Position numbers and translations under genes: made by a program
Assembly (NCBI GenBank): GCA_029202525.1
Contig: CP119325.1
Location: 6,162,489 to 6,226,488 of the forward strand
Direction of reading: 5' to 3'
Length of the DNA: 64,000 nucleotides
Source of the DNA: Candidatus Pseudomonas phytovorans
GTDB lineage: Bacteria > Pseudomonadota > Gammaproteobacteria > Pseudomonadales > Pseudomonadaceae
The notes under the pieces: model-generated
Told to the model about the DNA's origin: nothing
The model's input: only the letters and a program-made list of their open reading frames with translations
Database searches by the model: none
In this document: positions 1-7,588 of the stretch, piece after piece
Numbering within the stretch: position 1 is the first letter of the stretch
How the letters are laid out: every line of letters begins with the position of its first letter

Positions 1-653
1 GCGGTATGGAGGCCATCCACATCGACTGGCACAACGGCGTGCCCGCCCGTGGCGCCGGACGCATCAGCGCCGAGCAGGCACGCACGATGGACCTGCAACC
101 TGCCGCCATCACCGCGTTCATGCTGGGCCTGAACAACAAGATCGCAACCTTCAGCCTGCAGCGGGAGATCAACGAGTACCGCAGCGAGCCGTTGCTGGCG
201 ATCCTGCCTGGGGTAGCCCTGCAAGAACTCTGGAGCCTGATGGGCACGGCGGAACAAGCGTTATTCGTGGTGTCGCTGTTCGTGGTGCTGACCGGTCTGA
301 TCGGCATGCTCACAGCGATTCTCACTAGCCTCAACGAGCGCCGGCGGGAGATGGCGATCTTGCGCTCGGTAGGTGCAAGGCCATGGCATATCGCGGGGCT
401 GCTGGTGCTGGAGGCATTGTCGCTGGCAGCGGTCGGGATCGTGGCCGGGCTTGGCTTGCTGTATGCGGGGATTGCCCTGGCGCAAGGGTACGTGCAGGCC
501 AACTATGGTTTGTATTTGCCACTGGCGCTGCCGAGTGCTCACGAATGGAACTTGCTGGCTATCATCCTCGGGGCCGCCCTGCTGATGGGCAGTGTGCCGG
601 CGTGGCGGGCTTATCGGCAGTCGTTGGCCGATGGCCTGTCCATACACCTCTGA
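1..653 (+). CDS. ABC transporter permease, FtsX/MacB-like (C-terminal part)
   Basis: The gene runs in from before the window; in-frame codons begin at base 3 and the stop is TGA at 651-653. The visible 215 or so residues hold the C-terminal FtsX-type permease domain: a periplasmic stretch, then a membrane segment around LFVVLTGLIGML, a cytoplasmic loop with the typical NERRREMAILRSVGA motif that contacts the ATPase, and two more hydrophobic segments before a short tail. Such permeases work with a LolD-like ATPase, which would lie upstream. Its plus-strand neighbour is a DUF3299 protein, a common partner of this permease type. The substrate cannot be read from the sequence. Confidence 0.9.
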   Translation, partial: GMEAIHIDWHNGVPARGAGRISAEQARTMDLQPAAITAFMLGLNNKIATFSLQREINEYRSEPLLAILPGVALQELWSLMGTAEQALFVVSLFVVLTGLIGMLTAILTSLNERRREMAILRSVGARPWHIAGLLVLEALSLAAVGIVAGLGLLYAGIALAQGYVQANYGLYLPLALPSAHEWNLLAIILGAALLMGSVPAWRAYRQSLADGLSIHL

Positions 654-681
654 GTGCCAGTAATGATCAAGTACCTCACTG

Positions 682-775
682 CCTTCTTCGCGGGCACGCC
701 CGCTCCCACAGGGATTCCCACAGGTTTCGAACCTTGCGCAAGACCTGTGGGAGCGGGCATGCTCGCGAAGAGGCC
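682..775. repeat. Inverted pair of REP elements (BIME-like)
   Basis: Two REP units face each other: one at about 686-712 and its inverted copy at about 744-769. Each has the GC-rich GCGGGCA(C/T)GC core plus the CCCACAGG tail typical of Pseudomonas putida REPs. The pair fills the gap between the permease stop and the DUF3299 gene. It probably forms a strong stem-loop in RNA that separates or stabilises the two messages. Confidence 0.9.
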
Positions 776-780
776 GGCAA

Positions 781-1292
781 TGCACATGCTGCTAGCCCTG
801 CTGCTGTTGGTCGCGATGCCCCTATGGGCCGCCGACCCCAAGGAGCTGGACTGGCCTGCCCTGATCCCCGAAGGCGCGCCGGTCATCCCGCCGCAGCTGG
901 CACCGCTGCACGACATGTCGCAGCTCAGCAACGCCTTGTCTGCCGAGTCCGCCCCACCCGCACGCCAGCAGGCACCCGACGCACCCGTGGTAAAAAGCCT
1001 CGACGGCCAGCAGGTCAAGCTGCCTGGCTACATCGTGCCACTGGAGGTCAGTGAAGAAGGCCGCACCACCGAATTCCTGCTGGTCCCTTACTACGGCGCG
1101 TGCATCCACGTACCGCCCCCTCCGTCGAACCAGATCGTGCATATTTTCAGCGAGATGGGCGTGCGCGTCGAAGACCTTTACCAGCCCTACTGGATCGAGG
1201 GAAAGATGCAGGTTAGAGCCTCCAGCAGCGAGCTGGCCGACGCCGGCTACCAGATGGAAGCCGAGAAAATATACGCTTATGAGCTGAAATGA
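781..1292 (+). CDS. DUF3299 domain-containing periplasmic protein
   Basis: 170-residue protein that starts with a short signal peptide (MHMLLALLLLVAMPLWA, cleavage after residue 17 or so). The body carries the DUF3299 features: KLPGYIVPLE, then LVPYYGACIHVPPPPSNQIV with one cysteine, then the YQPYWIEGKM region. An in-frame GTG at 654 would give a longer product, but those extra codons run through the REP pair, so ATG 781 is preferred. Its Shine-Dalgarno sequence (GAAGAGG, 767-773) is the edge of the second REP. The family often sits beside FtsX-type ABC transporters, as here. Its biochemical role is unknown. Confidence 0.85.
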
Positions 1293-1322
1293 GAACCGCT
1301 TCGAATTCGTAACGCCGCTTCT

Positions 1323-1371
1323 TTGAGCTGGGTCAAACAATCCGTTTAGACAGCTCCGTACCATTGGACTA
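1323..1371 (+). promoter_or_regulatory. ANR/FNR-type box and promoter of oprG
   Basis: The dyad TTGA-GCTGGG-TCAA at 1323-1336 matches the FNR/ANR core TTGA-N6-TCAA. A -10-like TACCAT lies at 1359-1364. A start site near 1371 would put the box centre (1329.5) at -41.5, the usual class II activator position. Oxygen-dependent ANR control of oprG has been described in P. aeruginosa; this site fits that. Start site and binding are inferred. Confidence 0.65.
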
Positions 1372-1401
1372 CTCGATTAATAACGTCCTTTGGGAGCTTC
1401 C

Positions 1402-2085
1402 ATGAACAAGTCTTTGCTCGGCGCCTCGCTTGTGGCCCTTGCGCTCGCCGCCCCTGCCGCCCACGCCTACCAGGCAGGGGACATGATCCTGCGCGCAGGC
1501 GCCATCACCACTGCCCCGAACGAGAGCAGCGGCGACCTGAAGTTCGACGGTAACAAGGTGTCTGGCACCAAAGCGACCCTGGACAGCGACACCCAATTGG
1601 GCCTGACCTTTGCCTACATGCTCACCGACCATATCGGCCTGGAACTGCTGGCAGCCACCCCGTTCAAGCACACCGTCGGCGTAAAAGGCCTGGGCGGCGG
1701 GCTGGACGGCAAGCTGGCGGACATCAAGCAACTGCCGCCGACCCTGTCGCTGCAGTACTACCCGATGGAGCCGAATTCGCGCTTCCAGCCGTACGCCGGT
1801 GTCGGTATCAACTACACACTGTTCTTTGACGAAGACCTGAGCAGCGCCCGCAAGCAACAAGGCTTCAGCAACCTCAAGCTGCAGGATTCGGTAGGTATTG
1901 CCGGCCAGTTGGGCATGGACTACATGCTGACCGACAACCTGCTGGTCAACGCCTCCGTCTGGTATGTCGACATCGACACCAAGGCCAGCGTCAACGGGCC
2001 GACCGCGCTGGGTTACAGCAAGACCAAGGTAAACGTCGAAGTAGACCCATGGGTTTACATGGTCGGCCTTGGCTACAAGTTCTGA
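1402..2085 (+). CDS. oprG: OmpW-family outer membrane protein OprG
   Basis: 227 residues with a classical signal peptide (residues 1-22, ending PAAHA) and an OmpW-type eight-stranded barrel: YQAGDMILRAG at the N-terminus, the LGLTFAYMLTDHIGLELLA strand pair, PTLSLQYYP, and a terminal aromatic residue (LGYKF) as needed for outer membrane assembly. Related OprG/OmpW channels pass small hydrophobic solutes or amino acids. ATG 1402 is chosen over an upstream TTG because it starts the signal peptide and has GGGAG upstream. The neighbours (epimerase pair downstream) match the oprG locus of other pseudomonads. The 3' end overlaps the convergent MFS gene by 13 bp. Confidence 0.93.
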   Translation: MNKSLLGASLVALALAAPAAHAYQAGDMILRAGAITTAPNESSGDLKFDGNKVSGTKATLDSDTQLGLTFAYMLTDHIGLELLAATPFKHTVGVKGLGGGLDGKLADIKQLPPTLSLQYYPMEPNSRFQPYAGVGINYTLFFDEDLSSARKQQGFSNLKLQDSVGIAGQLGMDYMLTDNLLVNASVWYVDIDTKASVNGPTALGYSKTKVNVEVDPWVYMVGLGYKF

Positions 2086-3278
2086 CCTGAACACTGCAGG
2101 GCGGCTTCGGCCGCCCTTGCGCGCTGTAGCCATAGCCAGTAGCCCAGCGCTGTTGCGCTGATGGCCATGCCAAGCCCACACACCGCAGCCCAACCCCAGT
2201 GGGCATGCACCCAACTCGCAAGCACCGCCCCCAGCCCGCTGCCAAGCGAATAGCAGCACATGTAGGCGCCAATCAAGCGGCTGGCCATCGCGCCACGCCC
2301 TGCCAGCAACAACGTCTGGTTGGTGACATGCACCGCCTGCACGGCAAAGTCCAGCATCAGCACACCGAGCACGAAGACCAGTAGCGAATGCCCGATAAAG
2401 GCCGTGGGCAACCACGACAGCGTCAGCACGGCCAGCGCCAGCCCGGTGGTGCGCTCTCCCAGACCCTGGTCGGCCAGGCGACCGGCGCGCGATGCCGCCA
2501 AAGTACCTGCAACACCTGCCAGGCCGAACAGGCCGATCTCTGTATGGCTCAAAGCCAATGGCGCAGCGCTGAGGGGCATGACCATGGTGCTCCATAGCAC
2601 ACTGAACGCAGCGAAGATCAACACGCCAAACACACCACGCTGGCGCAGCAGCCGGTCTTCCCGATACAGACGCCACTGGGACACGAGCATCGCCCGATAA
2701 CCCGACCGCTGCAATGGCGGTTGCCCGCTGGGCAGGTTGCGCCACAGCACCAGGGCCAACAGCATCAGCAGCCCTGCAGCAACCAGATAAACACTGCGCC
2801 AACCCGTCAGGTCGGCCAACCCACCCGCCACCAGGCGCGCCAACAGAATCCCCAGTACCACGCCGCTGGTAACGGTGCCCACGGCCCGGCCTTGCTGACC
2901 GGGTGAGGCCAGGCCGGCCGCATGCGCCACCATTACCTGCACCATGACGGCCATCAGCCCGGTGACGGCCAAGGCCAGCAGCAACATCGCCCAGCTGGGC
3001 GCCATGCCGACGCCCACCAGCGCCACGGCCGAGAACAGCAACTGGCCCAGCAGCAGGCGTTTACGGTCGATCAGGTCCCCCAGCGGCACGATCAGCAGCA
3101 GCCCCAGGGCGTAACCTGCCTGGGTCGCGCCGACGACCCAGCCAATCTGCTGCTGCGCCACGCCCAGGTCGGCAGCCATCGATTCAAGCAAAGGTTGGGC
3201 GAAGTACACCGTCGCCACCGCCATGGCGCTGGTGATGGCAAGCAGCAGGGTTATCCCGCGTGTCAGCACAGAAGTCAT
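2073..3278 (-). CDS. MFS transporter (DHA1-like drug efflux family)
   Basis: 401 residues with about twelve hydrophobic segments, a GDLIDRKRLLLGQ loop between helices 2 and 3 (the MFS motif A position) and a central basic loop near the middle. The start at 3278 (MTSVLTRG) has GAGG upstream; an upstream in-frame start at 3317 would overlap the likely operator. The gene is divergent from an HxlR regulator, so it is probably an efflux pump under its control. Substrate unknown. The last codons overlap the oprG 3' end and contain that gene's terminator. Confidence 0.88.
   Translation of the reverse strand: MTSVLTRGITLLLAITSAMAVATVYFAQPLLESMAADLGVAQQQIGWVVGATQAGYALGLLLIVPLGDLIDRKRLLLGQLLFSAVALVGVGMAPSWAMLLLALAVTGLMAVMVQVMVAHAAGLASPGQQGRAVGTVTSGVVLGILLARLVAGGLADLTGWRSVYLVAAGLLMLLALVLWRNLPSGQPPLQRSGYRAMLVSQWRLYREDRLLRQRGVFGVLIFAAFSVLWSTMVMPLSAAPLALSHTEIGLFGLAGVAGTLAASRAGRLADQGLGERTTGLALAVLTLSWLPTAFIGHSLLVFVLGVLMLDFAVQAVHVTNQTLLLAGRGAMASRLIGAYMCCYSLGSGLGAVLASWVHAHWGWAAVCGLGMAISATALGYWLWLQRARAAEAALQCSGQNL
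2099..2116 (+). terminator. Probable oprG terminator hairpin
   Basis: Seven-base-pair GC stem GGGCGGC / GCCGCCC closed by a TTCG tetraloop, 13 bases after the oprG stop. The U-tract is weak (TTGCG). The hairpin lies inside the last codons of the opposing MFS gene. Confidence 0.6.
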
Positions 3279-3297
3279 CGGGCAGGCCTCGTTAAGT

Positions 3298-3316
3298 TGG
3301 TTTCGATTTGAAACCA
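3298..3316. promoter_or_regulatory. Candidate HxlR operator between MFS and regulator genes
   Basis: Perfect inverted repeat TGGTTTC-GATTT-GAAACCA (7-bp arms, 5-bp centre), 20 bp upstream of the MFS start and 64 bp upstream of the regulator. A looser related sequence follows at about 3336-3356. Position and symmetry suit a dimeric winged-helix repressor acting on both genes. Confidence 0.6.
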
Positions 3317-3379
3317 CTTCTGGCTATTTAGCAAATGTAGTTTTAATCTGCAACCAGATATCCAGAACAGGCTTACTTC

Positions 3380-3823
3380 ATGCTCGATGAAAACAATGCG
3401 CAATGCCCCGTGGCCCGAGCCCTGGAGGTATTGGGTGATCGCTGGGCGTTGATGATCCTGCGCGACGCATTCGATGGCTTGCGGCGCTTCAGCGAGTTTC
3501 AGAAAAACCTGGGGCTGGCGAAGAACATCCTCGCCTCACGGCTCAAGCTGTTGGTGGAAAGTGGGCTACTGATGACACAGCCAGCATCGGATGGCAGTGC
3601 GTACAAGGAATATGTACTGACCGAGAAAGGGCGGTCGGTGTTTCCGGTGGTGGTTGGCTTGAGGCAGTGGGGGGAGCGGTATCTGTTTGAGGTGGGTGAG
3701 GCGCGTTCGGAGTTGGTGGAAGGGGCTACCGGACAAGCCCTTGAGACTTTACAGGTGCGGACCCAGGATGGGCGGGCCTTGGCAGCAGAGGATTGCCTGC
3801 GCAGAGTTGTGCGGCACGGGTGA
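3380..3823 (+). CDS. HxlR-family winged-helix transcriptional regulator
   Basis: 147 residues. The HxlR winged helix-turn-helix occupies about residues 8-100: CPVARALEVLGDRWALMILRD, the recognition region FSEFQKNLGLAKNILASRLKLL, and the wing ending EYVLTEKGRSVFPVVVGLRQWGE. Cys9 is at the conserved N-terminal position that in some relatives senses electrophiles or oxidants. It is divergent from the MFS gene and a symmetric site lies between them, so it probably represses that gene and itself. The inducer is unknown. Confidence 0.9.
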   Translation: MLDENNAQCPVARALEVLGDRWALMILRDAFDGLRRFSEFQKNLGLAKNILASRLKLLVESGLLMTQPASDGSAYKEYVLTEKGRSVFPVVVGLRQWGERYLFEVGEARSELVEGATGQALETLQVRTQDGRALAAEDCLRRVVRHG

Positions 3824-3826
3824 CTT

Positions 3827-3847
3827 TGGGGCTGCTGCGCAGCCCCA
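3827..3847. terminator. Bidirectional terminator hairpin
   Basis: Self-complementary TGGGGCTG-CTGCG-CAGCCCCA between the convergent HxlR and epimerase genes. It is GC-rich with short T-rich flanks, a form often found between convergent genes in P. putida. Confidence 0.65.
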
Positions 3848-3853
3848 GCGTTA

Positions 3854-4786
3854 TCAGCTTTTACCGAGAAGCTTGGCCAGGCCCTCGACCATCGGCGTCG
3901 CCTGCGGAAACTCGAACCGCGCCAGCAACCGCTGGTTATCCGCCCGCGAATGGCGAATATCACCCGAACGCGCCGCCACATGGCTGATCGCCGGCAATTT
4001 GCCCACCACCTGCTCCAGTGCCACCAGCAACTGGTTCAGCGAGGTGGCCTGGTTGAGGCCGATGTTCACCGCCCCCTCCTCGACCTGCGGCTGCTCCAGC
4101 GCCTGCACCATCACCTGCACCAGGTCACCCACGTAAAGGAAGTCGCGGGTCTGCTCGCCATCGCCAAAGATGGTGATCGGCAAGCCCTGCACGGCACGCT
4201 CGCAGAAAATGCTGATTACCCCGGAATACGGCGAGGACGGGTCCTGGCGTGGCCCGAAAATATTGAAGAAGCGGAACACCACCGGCTCCAGCCCATGCTG
4301 GCGTCGGTAAAAGTCCAGGTACTGCTCACTGGCCAGCTTGTCCACTGCGTAGGGGGTCAGCGGCGCCTTGGGCGTGTCTTCGGCGATCGACTCACCCTCG
4401 CCATTGTTGCCGTACACCGCCGCGCTGGAGGCGAACAACACCCGGCGCAGCCCCTGCACGCGCATGGCTTCGCACACGTTGAGGGTGCCGATGAAGTTGC
4501 TCTGGTGGGTACGCACCGGGTCTTCGACCGAGGCCTGCACCGAAGCCACCGCCGCCAGGTGCACCACGGCACTGCAGCCTGCCGCAGCCTGCGTGACCAG
4601 CCCCGCGTCGGCGACATCGCCTTCGATCAGTTGCAGCCGTGGGTGGTCAACCTGCAGGTTGCTTCGCCGGCCAGTGGAGAAGTCGTCGAGAATGCGCACG
4701 GCGTAGCCTTTGTCCAACAACGCATCGCACAGGTGGGAGCCAATGAAGCCGGCACCGCCGGTGATCAGGATGGGGGCGTCAGCCAT
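3854..4786 (-). CDS. NAD-dependent epimerase/dehydratase (extended SDR)
   Basis: 310 residues, extended SDR fold. The Rossmann motif ITGGAGFIGSHL is at residues 7-18, an acidic residue for NAD (DDFSTG) follows strand 2, the catalytic Ser/Thr region reads FASSAAVYG, and the catalytic pair is present as YAVDK. The C-terminal part has the GDGEQTRDFLYVGD motif of UDP-sugar epimerases and dTDP-glucose dehydratases. Substrate is probably a nucleotide sugar (GalE/WbpP-like), not resolved further. ATG 4786 overlaps the end of the upstream gene by 8 bp, suggesting translational coupling; long upstream in-frame extensions are read-through of that gene. Confidence 0.9.
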   Translation of the reverse strand: MADAPILITGGAGFIGSHLCDALLDKGYAVRILDDFSTGRRSNLQVDHPRLQLIEGDVADAGLVTQAAAGCSAVVHLAAVASVQASVEDPVRTHQSNFIGTLNVCEAMRVQGLRRVLFASSAAVYGNNGEGESIAEDTPKAPLTPYAVDKLASEQYLDFYRRQHGLEPVVFRFFNIFGPRQDPSSPYSGVISIFCERAVQGLPITIFGDGEQTRDFLYVGDLVQVMVQALEQPQVEEGAVNIGLNQATSLNQLLVALEQVVGKLPAISHVAARSGDIRHSRADNQRLLARFEFPQATPMVEGLAKLLGKS

Positions 4787-5663
4787 GGCGGTAGAACCGG
4801 TCAAGTAGGGGCGGCAAGCCAGCGCGCCAGGCACGCGGCTTGATGCCGAAGGTATGAAGGATTTTCTTGCATGCCAGTACGGCGTGCTGCGGCTCTTCGC
4901 TGGCGTCCGGCCGCGCGGCATGGGCCTGCGGCGTCGGCGCCTGCACGGCCAGCTGGCGGTACTGGCCTGCTTCGGTAAGGATCGCCTGGCCCAGCGCCAA
5001 CGGCGTGGTCGCCTCGTTGCCGGCGTAATGGTAGGTGCCCCACAGCGGCGCACTGCAATCGAGTTGCTTGAGCACCGACAGGATCACCCGGGCGGCATCG
5101 TCGACCGGTGTCGGGTTGCCCCGCCGGTCATCGGCCAGCAGCAGCTCTTGCGGTTGCTCGGCACGGGTCAGGAAGCGGCCCAGCGACCCGTCGATGCTCT
5201 CGTCGAGCAACCAGCCAAAGCGCAGCAATACATGCTGTGGGCAGGCCGCACGCACGCTCTGCTCGATGCGCCAAAGCGCCTGGCCACGCAGGCCCAGCGG
5301 CACGGGCTCGTCCTTTTCGCTGTAGGCCGTGGCCCGCGAACCATCGAACACCCGGTAGCTGGAAGGCTGCACCAAGGTGATCTGATGGTGCTGGCACAGC
5401 TCTGCCAGCCGCTCCACTGCCCGCTCCTGTTGAGCCAGGCGTTGCTCGCTGACTGACTCGGCCTGGAACCAGTCGAAGTAATAGGCCAGGTTGACCAAGG
5501 CTTCGGGGCGGTGATCGTCGAGCAACTGAGTGAGGCTGGCTGGTGTCCAGCCGTTCTCGGGCGGGCGCGGTGCCAGGAAAGTGATGTCCTCCTCGGCCCC
5601 AAGACGAATCAGCGCTTGCCCGAGGGCATTGCCACCACCCAACAGCATTAGGCGCATACGCAT
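4779..5663 (-). CDS. RmlD-like SDR-fold protein lacking the catalytic Tyr/Lys
   Basis: 294 residues resembling dTDP-4-dehydrorhamnose reductase: nucleotide-binding loop LLGGGNALGQAL near the N-terminus, LVNLAYYFDWFQAE, the PSSYRVFDG segment, a GNPTPVDDAARVI motif and the HYAGNEATTPLALGQAI region. Where RmlD has YGxxK, this protein reads LRGQAL, so both catalytic residues appear replaced. It may bind a sugar nucleotide without normal reductase chemistry. It shares an operon with the catalytically complete epimerase downstream (8-bp overlap), and the pair recurs beside oprG in other pseudomonads. The start could also be ATG 5657. Confidence 0.75.
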   Translation of the reverse strand: MRMRLMLLGGGNALGQALIRLGAEEDITFLAPRPPENGWTPASLTQLLDDHRPEALVNLAYYFDWFQAESVSEQRLAQQERAVERLAELCQHHQITLVQPSSYRVFDGSRATAYSEKDEPVPLGLRGQALWRIEQSVRAACPQHVLLRFGWLLDESIDGSLGRFLTRAEQPQELLLADDRRGNPTPVDDAARVILSVLKQLDCSAPLWGTYHYAGNEATTPLALGQAILTEAGQYRQLAVQAPTPQAHAARPDASEEPQHAVLACKKILHTFGIKPRAWRAGLPPLLDRFYRHG

Positions 5664-5926
5664 AGAGTCAGCAGATCCGGAGAGGTTGATGAAGGAAAGG
5701 GGTCATTTTGCGGTTTCCGGGCGGGGAAGTCCAACGTCGAGCCTCGTCAAGGCCTCAGGGGGTAGTGGATCTGAAGTTTCACAGGACGACACAGCCCGGC
5801 AGAAAAATTTCCTACGACACATCAGGAAAGAGCTGACTTTCCCGCAGAGGCGTAACTGCATTGAATAGTTGACTCTCTTGCTTGCCAGCCAGGGAGCTTC
5901 CTCCCAAGAAGTACAAGGAACGTTCA
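5664..5926. other. Intergenic region between RmlD-like gene and TSUP gene
   Basis: 263 bp upstream of two divergent genes. I see a small GGGAG-CTTC-CTCCC hairpin at 5892-5905 and an AAGGAA ribosome-binding site before ATG 5927. No convincing promoter or operator was recognised; antisense or short ORFs here lack support. Confidence 0.5.
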
Positions 5927-6723
5927 ATGTCTCTGATCGAAATCGATTTGACGCTTGTTCTGATACTCGCGCTCGTTGCACTCATGGCCGGCTTTTTCGA
6001 TGCTATCGCCGGAGGCGGAGGCTTGATCACGCTCCCTGTGCTATTTATCGCCGGTATAGAACCCTTGGCAGCAATTGCGACCAATAAATTCCAAGCCGCT
6101 TCGGCGACCGTTTCGGCTACATGTGCTTTCGCCCGTAAAGGCATGATCGACTGGAGGCGGGGCAGTCCAATGGCGGTCATGTCGTTTATCGGAGGGGCTC
6201 TGGGGCCTTATCCATAACCTACGTGCCCAAAAGCCTTTTGCAGGCATGCGTCCCACCCTTGCTGATCCTGATCGCAATTTACTTTGCCTTTAGTCCAAAG
6301 CCGAATGAGCAGGCGCGCAAGGCGAAGTTATCGACTAGCCTGTTCTGCGTAACGGTTGCGCCAATCATTGGGTTTTATGACGGTATCTTTGGCCCCGGCG
6401 TCGGCTCGTTCTTCATGCTGGCCTGCGTAGTTCTACTAGGCCAGCAGCTGATACAGGCCGTGTGCACCAGCAAGCTTTTGAACGCAGCCTGCAACCTGGG
6501 CGCGTTGTCAGTCTTTTTACTCAGCGGAGCGATCATCTGGCCGCTGGCGCTGGCAATGGCGATTGCCGCCTTTCTGGGTGCACAACTAGGTGCGCGCTGC
6601 GCAGTTCGTTTCGGCTCTCGCCTCATAAAGCCGTTGCTGGTCAGTGTCTGCATCATCATGGCATTCAAACTACTGCTCGACACGGGCAATCCACTCGGCG
6701 AATGGCTTGATCAGTTTTTCTAG
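5927..6723 (+). pseudogene. TSUP (TauE/SafE) transporter gene with a 1-bp frameshift
   Basis: The first part (5927-6217) encodes the N-terminal half of a TSUP permease: MSLIEIDLTLVLILAL, the FDAIAGGGGLITLP signature and the ATNKFQAASATVSAT segment. After GGALG the frame runs into TAA at 6215-6217. The second half continues one frame over (6223-6723: VPKSLLQACVPPLL, the GFYDGIFGPGVGSFF signature repeat, C-terminal helices). Adding one G to the GGGG run at 6202-6205 restores a continuous protein of about 265 residues (GGALGALSITYVPKS). The family exports small anions or organosulfur compounds. Either a recent inactivation or a sequencing error. The hydrolase gene starts 8 bp after the stop. Confidence 0.85.
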
Positions 6724-6731
6724 AGGGCGCC

Positions 6732-7577
6732 ATGCACGTGCAAAAGGGATCTTCTCAGCGTCTGAAATGGCAATTTGACGAACCCGCCCCAGGCAGAGAA
6801 CTGTTTATCAACGAAGCGTTTGGGAACTACCAGCAGCAAGCCCGGTTGCTGGTACCTGATACCGAACGCTCAGCGCCGGCATTCGTGCTGGGTGGCGCGC
6901 GCTCGGACTTTACCCGGCTCAACCCACTGCTCTATCGGTTGCAAGCCGCTGGCATCGGGTCGCTCACTGGCAATCTTTCTGGTCACAGCCTCGCCAGCGA
7001 GCCAGGTGCAGTGGCACCGTCACTGGCGACCAACCTCGAAGAGGCACAGCGGTTTCATACGCATATCGCACCTCGATGCCGAACACTGATCGGCCACAGC
7101 CTGGGCGCGGCAATCACGCTGAAACTTGCAGCACGGTTGCCGCAAGTGGACAGCATCGTGTTGATCTGCCCGGCAGTTTATCCAGATGATGCCCACCGGG
7201 CGCCGTTTGGCCCGGCATTTACCGCGGCCATCAGCAAGCCCTACGGCTTTCTGGACAGCGACAGCTACGCCTTCCTCAAGCAGTTCCAAGGCAGAGTGCT
7301 GATGGTGATTGGCGAGTATGACGGGCTCAACTCACAACGATTTGGCAAAAACCCGGGGACCAGTGCAGGTAGCCTGTGGCTGGCCGGTGCCGAGCGCTAC
7401 AGCCCGATTCCTGAAGAAGTTACCCAGGCCCTGATGCAATCAGTTCCAGCAACGCGCTTTCAATGCCTGTTTCTGACCGACTGCGACCATGGCATCGCAG
7501 CCCACTTACGCAGTACGCCAGCGATTGCGGATCAGGTTGCCAGCGCCGTGGAGGCTTTCATCCTCGAAGACGCCTGA
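6732..7577 (+). CDS. Alpha/beta hydrolase
   Basis: 281 residues. The nucleophile elbow GHSLG is at residues 121-125 (Ser123). Candidate acid and base residues are Asp197 in MVIGEYDGLN and His253 in DCDHGI, giving a complete Ser-Asp-His triad. No signal peptide, so probably cytoplasmic. It follows the TSUP gene by 8 bp and probably shares its transcript, so both may act on one compound class. Substrate unknown; an esterase or acyl-transfer role is possible. Confidence 0.85.
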   Translation: MHVQKGSSQRLKWQFDEPAPGRELFINEAFGNYQQQARLLVPDTERSAPAFVLGGARSDFTRLNPLLYRLQAAGIGSLTGNLSGHSLASEPGAVAPSLATNLEEAQRFHTHIAPRCRTLIGHSLGAAITLKLAARLPQVDSIVLICPAVYPDDAHRAPFGPAFTAAISKPYGFLDSDSYAFLKQFQGRVLMVIGEYDGLNSQRFGKNPGTSAGSLWLAGAERYSPIPEEVTQALMQSVPATRFQCLFLTDCDHGIAAHLRSTPAIADQVASAVEAFILEDA

Positions 7578-7588
7578 CAGTTTGAGCA

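Noticed and set aside
654..780. GTG 654 as the start of the DUF3299 protein
   Set aside because: The extra 42 codons would translate the REP pair, and the signal peptide begins properly at ATG 781.
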